Below, piece after piece: positions 22,847 through 33,955 of a DNA stretch of 64,000 nucleotides. Position numbers and translations under genes: made by a program. The notes beneath the pieces are model-generated. The model was not told the DNA's origin and ran no database searches. It was given only the letters and a program-made list of their open reading frames with translations. The stretch comes from Dipteris shenzhenensis (lineage: Eukaryota > Polypodiophyta > Polypodiopsida > Gleicheniales): the NCBI GenBank assembly GCA_047967505.1, contig CM106539.1; one strand, written 5' to 3'. Positions within the stretch are counted from its first letter, which is position 1; each line of letters begins with the position of its first letter.

Positions 22847-23302
22847 GTGAAATGCCTCAGCCCTAAAGGAAGGAGCCTGTCACAAGAAAGAGGAGACCCC
22901 ATTTTCATGAGCACATCTCAGTTTCAAGTCTCACTCCCCCTCCTAAACATTCTTAAATGGGGTCTTTTTGCAGGAGCCTGCTTTGAATGCAGGGAATTCG
23001 GTCACATGGCTTCACAATGCCCTTTGGCTCTACATAAGATCCCTCCTCATGCTATGCCTGCCTCTATGCAAACTAAGGATGCCCTGGGCCTTGTGGGATT
23101 AAACACAAAACAAATAAGCATGTTCATCTTGCTCAGGATTAAGGCAAGGGTAAGGTTGCCCCTACCTCAAAATTGCAATTCCCAAATGCCCCCTGTAGCT
23201 CAAGCAAAAGCAAGGGACAAATCCTCGAATGAAGGTTGGCAAACCCCAAGGAAAATTGTCTCGGCTAGGAGGCAACTAGTACTTGGACGGGTGCTTCTTT
23301 AA
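22847..23302 (+). CDS. LINE ORF1-like zinc-knuckle protein, partial
   Basis: A 151-codon open frame. Residues around 44-57 form a CCHC knuckle, CFECREFGHMASQC (C-x2-C-x4-H-x4-C). A basic C-terminal part follows, with EGWQTPRKIVSARRQ. This layout matches nucleic-acid-binding ORF1 (gag-like) proteins of plant L1-type LINEs, and a LINE reverse-transcriptase remnant lies downstream in the same orientation. The N-terminal domain is missing and the start methionine is only the first in the open frame, so the protein is probably non-functional. A copia or gypsy gag is less likely, because the neighbouring RT is of non-LTR type. Confidence 0.5.
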   Translation: MKCLSPKGRSLSQERGDPIFMSTSQFQVSLPLLNILKWGLFAGACFECREFGHMASQCPLALHKIPPHAMPASMQTKDALGLVGLNTKQISMFILLRIKARVRLPLPQNCNSQMPPVAQAKARDKSSNEGWQTPRKIVSARRQLVLGRVLL

Positions 23303-24020
23303 ATGGACACACTCCGGCTGTAAATTCAGGCATAAGTATTACTTGGGCGGCAGTCACTGCGAGCCACACTCTCTTCCCAGAAGATGAAGCTACTCTATTA
23401 TTGCCTAGCCCTCAAATAAGGTAGATATGCAATCTTAATCTCTCTCTTGGGTGTTACACTTTTGTACACTTGTACAGCTGTAAATATGTTGTAGTGCTTG
23501 ACATATAATTTACAAGGGTTGTGCCACTCCTCAGGCCTTCAAGCCTTCAGAGCAGTAGAGTCAGGCCTCCCCGCAGCAGACCAGCACGGTAGCCTTAGCC
23601 TCTTCAGGGATCTAGTGAGGATTCACCTCCTCTCGGTAGTCTAGTCTTCCAGTTTTGTAGTGAGGGTTTCAGCCCCTTCATACAGTTGTATTCAACCCTT
23701 TGGGCATTCATTATTCAATTGTATCTATTTCCTCTTCGGAGGTTCACTACATTCTCTTCCTCTGATTCTCTTTAAAAATTTGGATGGTACTTGGATTTCA
23801 GAGCACAACTTGCTGAGGCTTGTGTTTCTCATTTTGCTCGACATTTTGGGCAGGCTGATTCTCCATTACAAGATGTGATTTCAGCCGGAAAAGGAACTCC
23901 TTCATTATGTCGGTCCAATTCTATCTCCAAAACAGGCTATCCAGCTTGAACTTCCCTTCACGAAGAGAGAGTTGAAAGATGCCATTCGTAATTGTGGCAA
24001 ATGGAAGAGTTCCGGTTGGG

Positions 24021-25442
24021 TGTTGGAAAGGTCACATCTCCATCTGTAAGCCTCAATATGAGGAGAGCATGGGGAGGTGGACCTGGGTCTTTAGAGACTA
24101 ACACATGGACAGGGTTATGTCTGCCATGTGGGCACGAATCAAAGAGTGAAGGAAAGTGAGGTACCTGGAGGAGCCATGGTGGCTGCAACAAATGGAGCTC
24201 ATGGATGGAAAGTTGGCTATGGATGTTCAGCCTGGATCTGGCCTGGCAGAGGCAGATTTGGAGCATCACCAGATGGCAGGGTTAACCAGGAGCATAGGCG
24301 CCAACGTCACGATCTGTTTGACGGGGTCTGTGGGCAAGTACACAACCTGCAACAGGGCCTAGAAATGGCGCAAGTTGGCAGGACAAACCAGCAGACAAGT
24401 CGCCTGATTAGTGGGCTGGTTGGGCTGGGAATGGTGGACAGCCAACCAGGCCTATTTAAAGGCTGGGTACTAGGCCAGGCCATGCATGAAAGTGCCCTAG
24501 TAATGTGAGGCCCTCACGGACATTTATGGAGCAGATCAGGTCAGGGCCTGGTCGGCCTGCTTGGGTCGGCCAGAAGCAGCCTGACTGGCCGGCTATTTTG
24601 ACCAGGCCTTGGGTCCTATAACGGAGCACTTGAGCCTCACAACATTACTCAGCAGTGCAGCTTCCAGCAGAGCAGAAAGGAGCAGCAAAGCACCATCCTT
24701 GGGGGCCTACATCCAGAAGCTGAAGGAGTACTAGTGTTGCTGCAGATTTAGCTCAAGTGTCAGGCTGAGACTTGGCTGTCTTCTAGGGCAGCAAGGAGCT
24801 GAGGTCAAAGGATGGAGAGTCTACATATGCTCAAGGTGGAGGCACGCGGGCTCAAGTCTAGAGATATCCGGGAGATAGTAGAAGTCCATTGTGGTAAGAT
24901 CAAAGGACCACACTCTTTTGTATTGTGTCCATAGCTTTGGATGGAAATATATATCTCTCTTTTGTATTGAGTCCATAGCTTTGGACGGAAATATATATTC
25001 TTTTGGTAGCTTCTATATCTGGCTGGTTCATTGTCTATTGATGAGTCTGCACATCTATTTGATATACCTTTGTAAGACTAGAATAAGTCCAATCATACAA
25101 ATTTAGAATTTTTGTTGTTCTAAAGATCAAAAATATACAAAGAAAATAAAAGAGAAAATGAAAGAGAAGAAAAAAGAGGTAAACAAAAACTTTTATGAAA
25201 AGCAAAAGGAATACATACTTAGCAAGCAAAGCAACACTTATGTCGTCATCAGTGCCCAAGCATAAGCAGCTATATTGGGTTTCTAAAGACCCGCGGAGTC
25301 TCTTGGGCAAACCCAGTACTTATGCACATCTATTTGATGCACATAAGTTTAAGAAGTTGGTGATTCCACTCCACTGTGTGAGCTCCTGAGCTATTCTATC
25401 AGTCTTCCGCTGTGCGCACCCTCTGTTGGTCCATTTCTAACA
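24021..25442 (+). mobile_element. Solo LTR inserted in the LINE
   Basis: Starts TGTTGGAAAGGTCAC and ends ..TTTCTAACA, matching the ends of the LTR at 61192-62094. Both share 'ggctgtcttctagggcagcaagg', 'tttgtattgtgtccatag' and 'gagtctgcacatctatt'. No primer site, internal region or second LTR follows. The flanks are TTGGG (24016-24020) and GCGGG (25443-25447), a decayed 5-bp target duplication. Removing the LTR and one copy restores LINE frame continuity. About 260 bp of its length is a later SINE-like insertion. Confidence 0.75.
25063..25322. mobile_element. SINE-like insertion, copy 1
   Basis: A 260-bp non-coding element lies between perfect 15-bp direct repeats TGCACATCTATTTGA (25048-25062 and 25323-25337). 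The uninterrupted homologous site is visible in the LTR at 61962-61986. A second copy lies at 28632-28890. The long target duplication points to target-primed reverse transcription. No clear Pol III A/B boxes were seen, so it is called SINE-like only. Confidence 0.7.
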
Positions 25443-25700
25443 GCGGGATGGTCTTACGTTGGAATTTTATCTACAATATTGGGATGCCGTTTCACCTGCA
25501 ATGCTATATATGGTTAATCTTGCATGGGACACACAACAGATGCCAGTCCGTTGGAAAAAAGGATTGGTGAAATTATTCTCCAAAAAGAACTTATGTGAGT
25601 TCTGTACAGATTGGAGACCCGTTACAATTAGCCTGTCATCTAAAAGCTGGTTGCTGAGATGATCGTGGATTGTTTCTTGGGAAGCGAGAGATCACAATCT

Positions 25701-26466
25701 AGGACATGGGTGCAAAATAGGGAGCAGGCTGAATCACAGCTAATCCCTGCTTTTTTTGCCATGACAGTTCATGAGGAAAAAGAAACAATTTTTATAGCTT
25801 TTCGGGAAAAGCATTCTAAAAGCTGTGCTTTCCAAAAGCAGTTGGCTTTTGGAAGAAAAGCAATGTTTTTTTAATGAAAAAGCAGTAGCTTTTTCATTAA
25901 ATCTTTTGAAAAAAAACAGGGGCTTTTGGGGAAAAGCAATGGCTTTCGAGAAAAGCTGGGCTTTCTAAAAGCAGCTAGCTTTTTTAGGAAAATACAGCTT
26001 TCCAAAAGCACAAGATTTAGGGCCAGCCCCGTGGCTATAAATCCCGCACCTCTCCCTTGGCCATCACTTCTACATCAGTGTATGCTCTTAGCACAGCATC
26101 TCCATCCACAAGAGACTCTCCTACAACTATTGTGATTCAGAGAAGGTGCATCCTAGGTGGATTTCAACAGATTTCCAGCCTTTGCCTTCATTGTTTCATA
26201 TCTAGGTGAGCCAGATTTGCTGTTCTAGACATCCTTCTCCTGCTATACACTTGCAATTTGCAGTTTTCCCTCTTATGGCAGCTTGAAAGTCCAATTTCAA
26301 ATTTCTCCTACCAAGTTCCAAGATCCTGACTTGTGCCACAACAGTTTGCCTTGCATTTCGGACAACTTTCTAGCCTCGAAATCAAATTTCGCTGCTCCAA
26401 AACAGCCAAACTCAGATTTCTCTCTACCTGAACTCTTCAAGGTTAGACGATTTGCAAGATAATCCA
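25701..26466 (+). other. Possible 5' LTR/leader of gypsy-1 with AAAGC/GCTTT repeats
   Basis: 25794-26015 is a dense set of interleaved 'aaaagc' and 'gcttttc' words that can fold on themselves. A TATA-like 'tataaat' follows at 26036, then a pyrimidine-rich leader and the gag ATG at 26467. The position fits an LTR promoter and leader, but no second LTR of the same sequence was found at 30.3 kb, so LTR status is unproven. Confidence 0.35.
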
Positions 26467-27210
26467 ATGACTGATCAGAATCACTCATCCCAAGGTGAAA
26501 TTCAGGGTGTGGATCATCGTATGGACCTGTCTAGAGGTGATGATCAAGGTTTATACAATGATCTAATCACAAAGGATGCTCTCAAGGACTTCTTGACCAC
26601 TTTGGACGTGTTGATGCGGTCACCTTGAATCATTCACAGCTGGTTCAACACATCGACACTTATACAATTCCATCACGTTCATGACGAATACCATCCAAGC
26701 TCTTACTCAAGTAGATGCTATGGCTCCTATTATGGGCCCAAATCATTCACAACTGGTTTAACATATCAATGCATACAATGTTCCATCACGTTCATGACGA
26801 AGACTGTCCAAGCTCTTACTTGTGAAGATGCTATATGGCTTCTGCTATGGGCCCAAACATCACTCCGGATCCGTATTCCAGAGAATAGAAGGCTAGCACC
26901 AAGGAGGTGGTGGGTACTTGGCTACATAAGTGGCAGGTAAACTTCCAATTTCACCCCTATGTTGATGACAAAAGAATTCAGCTTGCAGTAGGATATTTGT
27001 CAGGCAAAGCACTCCTTTGGTGGAAGACATTACGGCCAAAACTTACCACACGGGCTCAATCTGAAGATACCTTCAAGAAAGAATTCCTCAAGGAGGAAGA
27101 AGATTAAGAAATTGTGGGCAAGTTTAAAGCCCTCGACATGGCCAAGAAGAATCTCAGTTTTAAGAATTATCTACAGAAATTCAAAGACTTTAGACACGTG
27201 GGACAAAGAT
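26467..27210 (+). pseudogene. Ty3/gypsy gag remnant (gypsy-1)
   Basis: Opens MTDQNHSSQGEIQG. After a degraded duplicated stretch (26630-26860, two related 'ttcacaactggtt' segments) it continues GTWLHKWQVNFQFHP and then LAVGYLSGKALLWWKTLRPK. The A-x-x-WW signature is that of the Retrotrans_gag capsid domain. Further on it reads EIVGKFKALDMAKKNLSF after an in-frame stop at 27105. In an active element this protein builds the particle. Stops and frameshifts make it inactive. Confidence 0.75.
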
Positions 27211-27389
27211 GAATCCCACCGCTTTGTTGAGATTCTTTATATTCATCCCTCCAAGGTATCTCCAATGCAACTGTGAAATATATTGTACCAACTTCATATG
27301 ATGTGCTACAATATGTCCTAATTCTTTCTTCATTGTTGTTTTTGTTAAAGACAAGAATGATGTAAGTGTGTTTCAACACCAAGAAATAA

Positions 27390-28625
27390 AGAAGTTATTT
27401 GATGTACTTCCAGCTAAACTGTCACAAGGTTTACCTCTAGAAAGGACAATAGATCATCGCATAGACTTAGTCCCTAGCACTCAACCTATAAGTATTCCAC
27501 CTGAGCCAGTTCGAGGAGGATGAGTTGGCGAGGCAACTTCAGAACTACCTGAAGATGGGTTACATACGCCCAAGTAGATCACCCTAGGATGCTCCTATCT
27601 TTTTCAGAAATAAAAAAAGATAATACGTGGAGAATGTGTGTGCTGATTATAAACAATTGACTAAAGTGACAATGAAGAATAAGTATTCTCTCGCAACCTT
27701 TCAACAAATGATGAACAACTTATTCTGAGATTATTTGAGCAAGCTTATTAAGGAAATCAATACGTGATTATTCTAAAAACACAATTTCCTTAACCAACAT
27801 ATTAAAAGATCGTGGACGTCAATCCAATCAACCTATCACTTGGAATTGAGCAAGGCTTTTGACACGATGAAAGTTTCTATCTCAAGGAAGCACACGTTCT
27901 AGCATTGCCCGATCCTAGCCGACCTTATGTTTTGGATACCAATGCGAGTGATTATGCAGTTGGAGCCTCATTATTCCAAGATGGTAGACCAGTTGCTTTT
28001 GAAAATAAAAAGTTAGATGACACTCTATTGTGTTGGTCGACACTAGAAAAGGAACTTTATGTTGTGATGTATGCTCTTAAAGTTGGAGAAACTATCTGTA
28101 TAAATTTTCAAATTGACAACAGAGCCCGGGAAGCCATATGCAACACATCAAGGCCAGTCCCCATAGTTGTCTGCACGTGACCAAGGCTGACCTCCTAAGG
28201 AGCATAGGTCTATTACAGTCGTTGCAAACTCTTAGCAATAAATGGGAAAGCATTTACATGGATCTTATCACGGGTTTGCCAAGAACGCACAAGGTTCATG
28301 ATGCCATATGGGTTACAGTACATCGTTTAACAAAGATGGCTAGATTTTTACCTACTAGCTCAACTCTTCCAACAAATCGATTGGCTCAGTAGTTTGTTGA
28401 TAAGTTATTTTGCTTGTATGGTTTGCCTACCGACATAGTCAATGATAGAGATTCCAAGTGTACGAGTGATTTCTGGACACTTATCTTTGACAAGTGAGAT
28501 ACCACTCTTAGTTTTGAGTTCCTCTAAACATACATAGACTGATGGCCAGACAGAAGTGGTAAACCAAGCTTTGAAAGATATGCTTCATGCATATGTTTCC
28601 AAGAGGCAGCCTTCATGGAAAAAAT
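27390..28625 (+). pseudogene. Gypsy-1 pol remnant: RT, RNase H, integrase core
   Basis: Several reading frames carry, in gypsy order, an RT N-terminal relic (IDHRIDLVPSTQPISIPPEP, then a VCADYKQL-like piece near 27640), RNase H at 27905-28130 (PYVLDTNASDYAVGASLFQD, TLEKELYVVMYAL) and integrase core at 28138-28625 (WESIYMDLITGLPRTH, HRLTKMARFLPTSS, GLPTDIVNDRDSK, GWPDR). RNase H before integrase is diagnostic of Ty3/gypsy. The RT palm with its catalytic motif and the protease are deleted, and many stops occur. A SINE-like copy starts 6 bp after the end. Confidence 0.8.
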
Positions 28626-28631
28626 ATATTA

Positions 28632-28890
28632 TATACCTTTGTAAGACTAGAATATGTCCAATCATACAAATTTAGATTTTTTGTTGTTCTAAAGTCCAAA
28701 AATCTACACAGAAAATAAAAAGAGAAAATGAAAGAGAAGAAAAAAGAGGAAACAAAAACTTTCTGAAAAATGAAAGGAAGACATACTTAGCAAGCAAAGA
28801 AACACTTATGTCGTCATTAGTGCCCAAGCATAAGCAGCTATACTAGGTTTCTAAAAACCTGTGGAGTCTCTTGGGCAAACCCGGTGCTTA
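28632..28890. mobile_element. SINE-like insertion, copy 2
   Basis: About 259 bp matching 25063-25322 from 'tatacctttgtaag' to 'cttgggcaaaccc'. It lies inside the gypsy-1 integrase region. No clean target duplication is visible at this site, so this copy may be older or its ends altered. Confidence 0.75.
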
Positions 28891-28999
28891 CTAAAATACA
28901 TCAAATAAACAAAAGAGAAAATAAAGAAGAAAGGAAGAAGGTGACTAAGCAAAAATAAACAAGCAAATCAAGAAACAAAATCTTCCAAAAAACAGGAAT

Positions 29000-29037
<38 letters not shown>

Positions 29038-29939
29038 AACATAAAAAAATAAAAGAACCCCTTACACTTATGTACCGCTTCCTACAAAAATGCAAAACTA
29101 CAGCCCTAACTTAGAAAGCACATGAATACTCAATCACACTCTATTTTGAAACTAAAAGAAAAACGGGCTATTCAGCTCCCCTGCTTTTTGTTTTCAGTTT
29201 ATGTTCAATCATTCTAAACATGCCTAAGGCCGATACACCATAGATAAAAGACTTCATATCTAAGATTGTGCGTACTTTTTTCATTATTTTTCTTGGATTA
29301 TACCTCTTGTATATTAGTAAAGTGATCAAATCATCACATTGAGTGATGAAAGACTCCTTAGTTGTACAAAGGCGGGGAAATCTATGTAATTGGGAAGAAA
29401 TGACTCCATATTTTGCCAAATCAAAAATGTTTTGAGTCAATGTGAGGCATTTTTATAATGTGTAAACAACTACATTCAGGTTGTTCACGTTTATAATATA
29501 TATCAACCTCTAATCCTATGGAAGATTAAAAAAGTCTAAGATCTAAGAGAGCACAAGAATCCCCTCTTGAAGTACCTTCATGGGGAAAATATTTACCAAT
29601 GATTAATAATAGTGCAAAGCATTCAAGTATAGGTTTTAGTCATGCTTATGTACGAATTTCAACCTAAGTCGTGAATTCAAGGGAATCAAGGACAATGGTG
29701 CAAGATCATTTTTGCAAGATATGCAAGAGATGTTGCAATTTGCAAAGGAGTCTATTAGAAGTGCCCAAGATCGGGGACAAATTTAATTATAATTGACATC
29801 GTTCCCTGTGAGAGTTTTCTCAATGAACGATGGTATTTTTACGAGTTCCAAAGGAATCTAAGAGTCTTTGTTAAGGAACGATAGTATTTTTATGAGTTCC
29901 AAAGGAATCTAAGAGCCCCAGTACTGATAGGGTTAAAAA
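28891..29939. other. Unexplained insert in gypsy-1 with (CT)15
   Basis: Separates the integrase core from the integrase C-terminus. Contains (CT)15 at 29003-29032 and A-rich flanks. A small repeat, 'tgagagttttctcaatgaacgatggtattttta' followed by a variant 'aggaacgatagtatttttatgagttcc', lies at about 29810-29910. No coding similarity seen. Confidence 0.5.
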
Positions 29940-30270
29940 ATTATCCTCTAGATACTTTGGATTAGAAGGAGAATTGGACAAGTTGCATATGAACTAGAAT
30001 TGCCTCCTAATGTAAGAGTTCATCCAGTTTTTCATGTCAGGAGACTAAAGAAATACTAGGTGCTGAGGATCAATTGGTAACTCGTCAAGAACTTATAGGA
30101 GCCTTGTACCACATGAACCTGAAAATTTTCTTGGATTTTGTGAATGTCAAGTCAAAAATAGGACAATCATAGAACACATGATTAAGTGAAAGGATCATGT
30201 TGAGGAGAATTCTATATTCAATAACCTTCAAAGAGAGTTTTCGTACTTTCTTATAAACACACAAGTGAGT
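29940..30270 (+). pseudogene. Gypsy-1 integrase C-terminal remnant
   Basis: Frameshifted reading gives SRYFGLEGEL, then ELPPNVRVHPVFHVRRLKKY, the conserved C-terminal LP....HPVFHVS.LK motif of gypsy integrases. It is followed by remnants of LVTRQELIGALYHMNLK. A polypurine tract follows at 30275-30287, as expected at the 3' end of the element. Confidence 0.75.
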
Positions 30271-30274
30271 TCTT

Positions 30275-30600
30275 AGAAGAGGGGGAGCATGTCATGTGCA
30301 TGGACCATATATGACGTGTGCTTTAGACACATAAGATTACCTAGGAAGCCTTGGGAGGCCTAGGACTAGGCAGGCGATTCTCGGATTGAGTTGCAAGGGC
30401 AGAGATTGTTTAGGGTTCGAATTAGAGTTTCTACTTTTTTTGGCGTACCAGGCTCGAGCCTATATAAGCAGCCCAGGGTTCACTTTTCAACTAGTTCTTC
30501 CTTGCCGGTCTGGATCCTGGATTGGGTCATGGATGCCACCTACTTCCTAGCGTAGCCCAAGACTCAGCAATAGTTCCAAGGCCCTTGGGCACTGTAGGAA
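30275..30600 (+). repeat. Polypurine tract and 3' LTR candidate of gypsy-1
   Basis: 'tagaagagggggagca' (purine run 30275-30287) is followed by TGTCATGTGC at 30290, a typical LTR start. A TATA box 'tatataagca' lies at 30461. The right end is not defined because another LTR-like sequence begins by 30660. Confidence 0.5.
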
Positions 30601-30662
30601 AACGTGGCCGATGCCACCAATGCCACGTGTCACCACCATAAGCGCCGAGTGCGGGGGGTCCC

Positions 30663-30915
30663 ACTGCTGACCAATGTAATTTAATAAGCTAGTTAGGGGC
30701 ACTTTTCCCTCTTTAAGAGGTTTTTCCCCCTAACCGCAGTTAGTCCACTAACTATGGTTAGTGACTACTAAGGTTTTGTCACTAGGACAAAACCTTATCT
30801 CTCACTCTTTCAGTTGTACTCTCACACTCTTCATTGCAACTAAGCTTTCAAGCTTTCAGCTCTCAGCTCACTCTCTTGCTCTCTCTCTCCCCCAAATCTT
30901 ACAGGCACCACCTAG
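30663..30915 (+). repeat. LTR of the Copia-I family, opposite orientation
   Basis: Shares with the reverse complement of the Copia-I LTRs the phrases 'gaccaatgtaat', 'ggggcactttt', 'ttttccccctaaccgcagttag' and 'aaggttttgtcact.ggacaaaacc', then 'gcaact' and a CT-rich end. It is followed by 'tggtatgggag' (30917), a degraded primer site. No internal domains follow, so it is a solo or truncated LTR. Confidence 0.65.
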
Positions 30916-31149
30916 TGGTATGGGAGTTAGGACGCCACGCTGGTTGGGAATTGATTGGGATATATGTCAACAACTCAACTTGTGGCTTGGAGTGGACGTT
31001 CCACTTTCTCGAGTCCCTTCTTGCAGATATCGTGGTTGGGTGATGAGCTAGCTTGCACCCTTATATGTTGTTTTTATGGTTGTTTCTTTGTGTGTGTTTT
31101 GCAGGACTGGGATTTTGGATATCTCTGGGGTCGTGTCACTGGTGAATTT

Positions 31150-31641
31150 GGAATCCCTATCTAATAAAACGATACATGGCATACCACATGTGCCACCATC
31201 TGAGGGGAAGTCGAGCTGTATCATGTGCATCATGATACCCTTGCATGGAATGAGCATGACAAATTTGTTGAACCTGTCCACAATGGTCAGACACATGATA
31301 TTTCTTGGAACCAATAGCCAATGGAAGGTCTGTGACAAAATCCAAGCTAATTTGTTCAAAAGGCTGATCCATAATATCAAAGTACTGAAGAAGACCTGGC
31401 AACTTCCCATGGGATACCTTCACCTACTGGCATATCTGACAATGAGACACATACTTTTTTTTACAGAGAAACAATGAGACACATACTTGCTAACGTCACG
31501 CATAAATAAGGCCTTAAAACTTGCGCTAGGTCTTGAGTGCAAATAAACCCGGAGTCTACCAACTATGGAATCGTGCATATCATGGAGTATGGTAGCATGG
31601 ACCTAGGGCAGCACACAAAGGCTTCAAAACAACCCTTATAA
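31150..31641 (-). pseudogene. Gypsy-2 integrase remnant, left of Copia-I
   Basis: Minus-strand frames encode CVTLASMCLIV, a GIPW.VA linker, DQPFEQISLDFVTDLPLAIG and VDRFNKFVMLIPCKG, then IVLLDRDSKFTSD. This is the gypsy integrase core, in which D..TDLP and DRDSKF carry the catalytic aspartates. Upstream (minus sense) it continues across Copia-I into the RNase H remnant at 37384-37700. Frameshifted and truncated at about 31150. Confidence 0.75.
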
Positions 31642-31906
31642 TGTGAGAATAGGGAGACAGCAAAGTATGAGAGCAAGAGCAGGAGAGAGAGAGAGAGAGC
31701 TGAAAACGATAGTTGCAATAGATGAGTGTGTTACAACTAAATAGAGTGATAGGTTTTGTTTAAGTGACAAAACCTTATCCTTCACTAACCATAGTTAGTG
31801 AACTAACTGTGGTTAGGGAAAAAAACCTCTAAGTAAGGCAAAAGTGCCCCTAACCTACTTATTACATTACATTGGTCACTGCTAAATTATAACAATAATT
31901 CTAACA
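31642..31906 (-). repeat. Copia-I 3' LTR
   Basis: 265 bp. In minus sense it begins TGTTAGAATTATTG and ends CCCTATTCTCACA. It keeps a 21-bp segment (near 31831-31853) that the 5' LTR lacks. Confidence 0.9.
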
Positions 31907-31942
31907 CCCCCTGCACTGCCAATGTCATGTATAAGGAAATGA

Positions 31943-32599
31943 TCAATCACCAAAAGGAGATAAGTTCAGGGCACTGCGAAATGCCTCAAACTTTTCACGT
32001 GGCAGTGCTTCGGTGAAAATGTCTACAACATTGTCATGTATTGACACATAGATCATACTCATCTCTCCTGCATGCAACTTCTCTCTGATGTAGTGATGGT
32101 GAACCTCAATGTGCTTTGTGTGAGCATGAAACACATGATTCTTTGCCACTGCAATAGCACTCTGACTATCAGTGAGAATTGGAGAAGGACCCTCCAATGA
32201 AAGATGAAGATCAGCAAATAAACGACGCAGCCAAACACATTCAACTGTCGCTGTGAAAGCTGCCCTGTACTCAGCTTCACATGAAGAGGTAGCCACTATA
32301 GATTGTTTCTTGCTCAACCAAGAAATACAAGCTTTGCCCAAAAAGAAACAATTGCCACTTCTGGACTGCCTAGTGTCATAGTCTCCAGCCCAATCTGAGT
32401 CACTGTAGGCATGCATCTGCAAGTCACCCCCCCTGGGAAACATCAAGCCAAAAGACTTGGTACCTTGCAAATAACGGAAGATGCATTTTACAGCCTGCCA
32501 ATGCATAGTCTTTGGGCTGTGCATATATCTGCTCACATGAGAGACTGCAAACTGAATATCAGGTCGTGTATTGCACAGATAAATGAGGCATCCAACAGC
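31943..32599 (-). pseudogene. Copia-I RNase H and RT C-terminus
   Basis: Continues the pol frame after a stop at about 32600. It reads MSRYMHSPKTMHWQAVKCIF, RYLQGT, HAYSDSDWAGDYDTRQSRSG, WLSKKQSIVATSSCEAEYRA, then HIEVHHHYIREKL and VDIFTEALPREKF. These are the standard copia RNase H blocks: SDSDWAG holds a catalytic Asp and CEAEY the Glu. RNase H would remove the RNA template during cDNA synthesis. The open part is 197 codons. Except for the upstream stop it looks well preserved, and it ends 37 bp before the LTR. Confidence 0.85.
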
Positions 32600-33955
32600 C
32601 TAGCTGTAGAGTGTGACATCAATTGATTCACATGCATCATGCATTGTAAGCTTCAGCCCCGGCTCCATGGGAGTAGCTATGGGCTTACAATCCTGCATGT
32701 TGAATCTGTCCAAGAGTTTCTGCACATACTTGGATTGAGACATACCAATGCCACTTTTCTCTTGAGTGAACTGGATCCCCAAATAAAAGTGTAGCAGCCC
32801 CAAATCTGACATGTCAAAAGTGGTCTGCAATTCAGCTTTAAAATCTGCAATATTATCTTCATTTAACCCTGTGAGCAGTAAGTCATCTACACAAAGAATG
32901 ATGACTAAAATATCCCCCCCATCCTTCTTGATGTAGAGGGTGCTCTCAGTTGGACTATTGTGCAACCCCTTGCTGGTCAGAAAGGCATGAATTTTTGCAT
33001 ACCATGCACGTGGGGCTTGTTTCAGCCCATACAAAGCTTTATTCAGCTTGCATACCTGAAGTGCATTTCCTGAAATTTCAAAGCCTGGAGGTTGTTTGAC
33101 ATAAACCTCTTCCAACAAGTCTCCATTAAGGAAGGCTGCTTTTATGTCCAACTGATGAACATTCCATTGAAAATTTGCAGCCATGGCGATAACTGACCGG
33201 ATGTTTGTCATTCTGGATGTAGGAGCAAAAGTCTCCTCATAGTCTATGCCCTTTTTCTGAGCATATCCTTTTGCGACCAACCTTGCCCTGTACCTATCAA
33301 TGGTGCCATTTGGCTTTCTTTTAACTTTGAAAACCCACCGTGTACCTATGGCATGTTTACCTGGTGGCAAATCGAAAACTTCCCATGTCTGATTTTTCTG
33401 AATGGACTGCAACTCATCGTGCATGGCATTCATCCAATGCACATTATCCTGTGCCTCTTCAAAAGTCTCAGGTCCCTCTTCATCAAGAAGAGTACCTGCA
33501 TAAGCTGATTCAACTGAAAGAGCACCTCCCCCATGCCTTACTGCACTACGTGTTCTGCCAGGTAATGGAGCATCAATTTTACTCTCCCTGAGAGTTTGTA
33601 ACAGCCAAGTTGAGACTGTTTTTACTGCATGTATATCTGCAATTTCTTGTTGAACAACCTCTTCCACTGCTTGTGGAGGTAGTAAGTCATCCTGTGGCTG
33701 AATCGGAGCATGTGGAGGTATCTGAAAATTCTGATTTGCATCAGATATATCAGCTGGGGAACCCAAGGCAATGGGTAGTAACCCCTTAAAGACATCATCG
33801 GAAGAAGAAGGTAAATCAAATTCAGCTTGAGTGTGAGCTGAATTTTCTGAAAATATAACATCTCTACTGACAGTAATCTTGCGTGTGATAGGATTGTAGA
33901 GACAGTAGCCCTTGCTCTTTGCACTGTACCCAACAAAAATGCATTTAATTGCCAT
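32600..33955 (-). pseudogene. Copia-I reverse transcriptase
   Basis: A 451-codon open frame. It begins in the integrase tail (KCIFVGYSAKSKGYCLYNP, DVIFSE). A variable linker follows, then the RT: WMNAMHDELQSIQKNQTWEV, WVFKVKRKPNGTIDRYRARL, GIDYEETFAP, HQLDIKAAFLNGDL, VCKLNKALYGLKQAPRAWY, LCVDDLLLTG and YLGIQFTQ. The usual YVDD box reads CVDD, an unusual first residue, though both catalytic aspartates remain. The frame is otherwise long and conserved. It runs out at a stop at about 32600 before RNase H. Confidence 0.88.

Larger units (their letters stand above)
23660..25700 (+). pseudogene. Decayed LINE ORF2 (non-LTR reverse transcriptase), split
   Basis: Before the break the frame reads LELPFTKRELKDAIRNCGKW then KSSGW (ending 24020). 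After the break at 25443 it resumes DGLTLEFYLQYWDAVSPAML, then PVRWKKGLVKLFSKKN and DWRPVTI. This is the N-terminal fingers region of L1-type reverse transcriptases, where a KA-GPDG-type motif precedes EFY...W. The palm domain with the catalytic aspartates is missing, because the sequence leaves the family near 25700. A solo LTR (24021-25442) interrupts it. It is non-functional. Confidence 0.7.
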
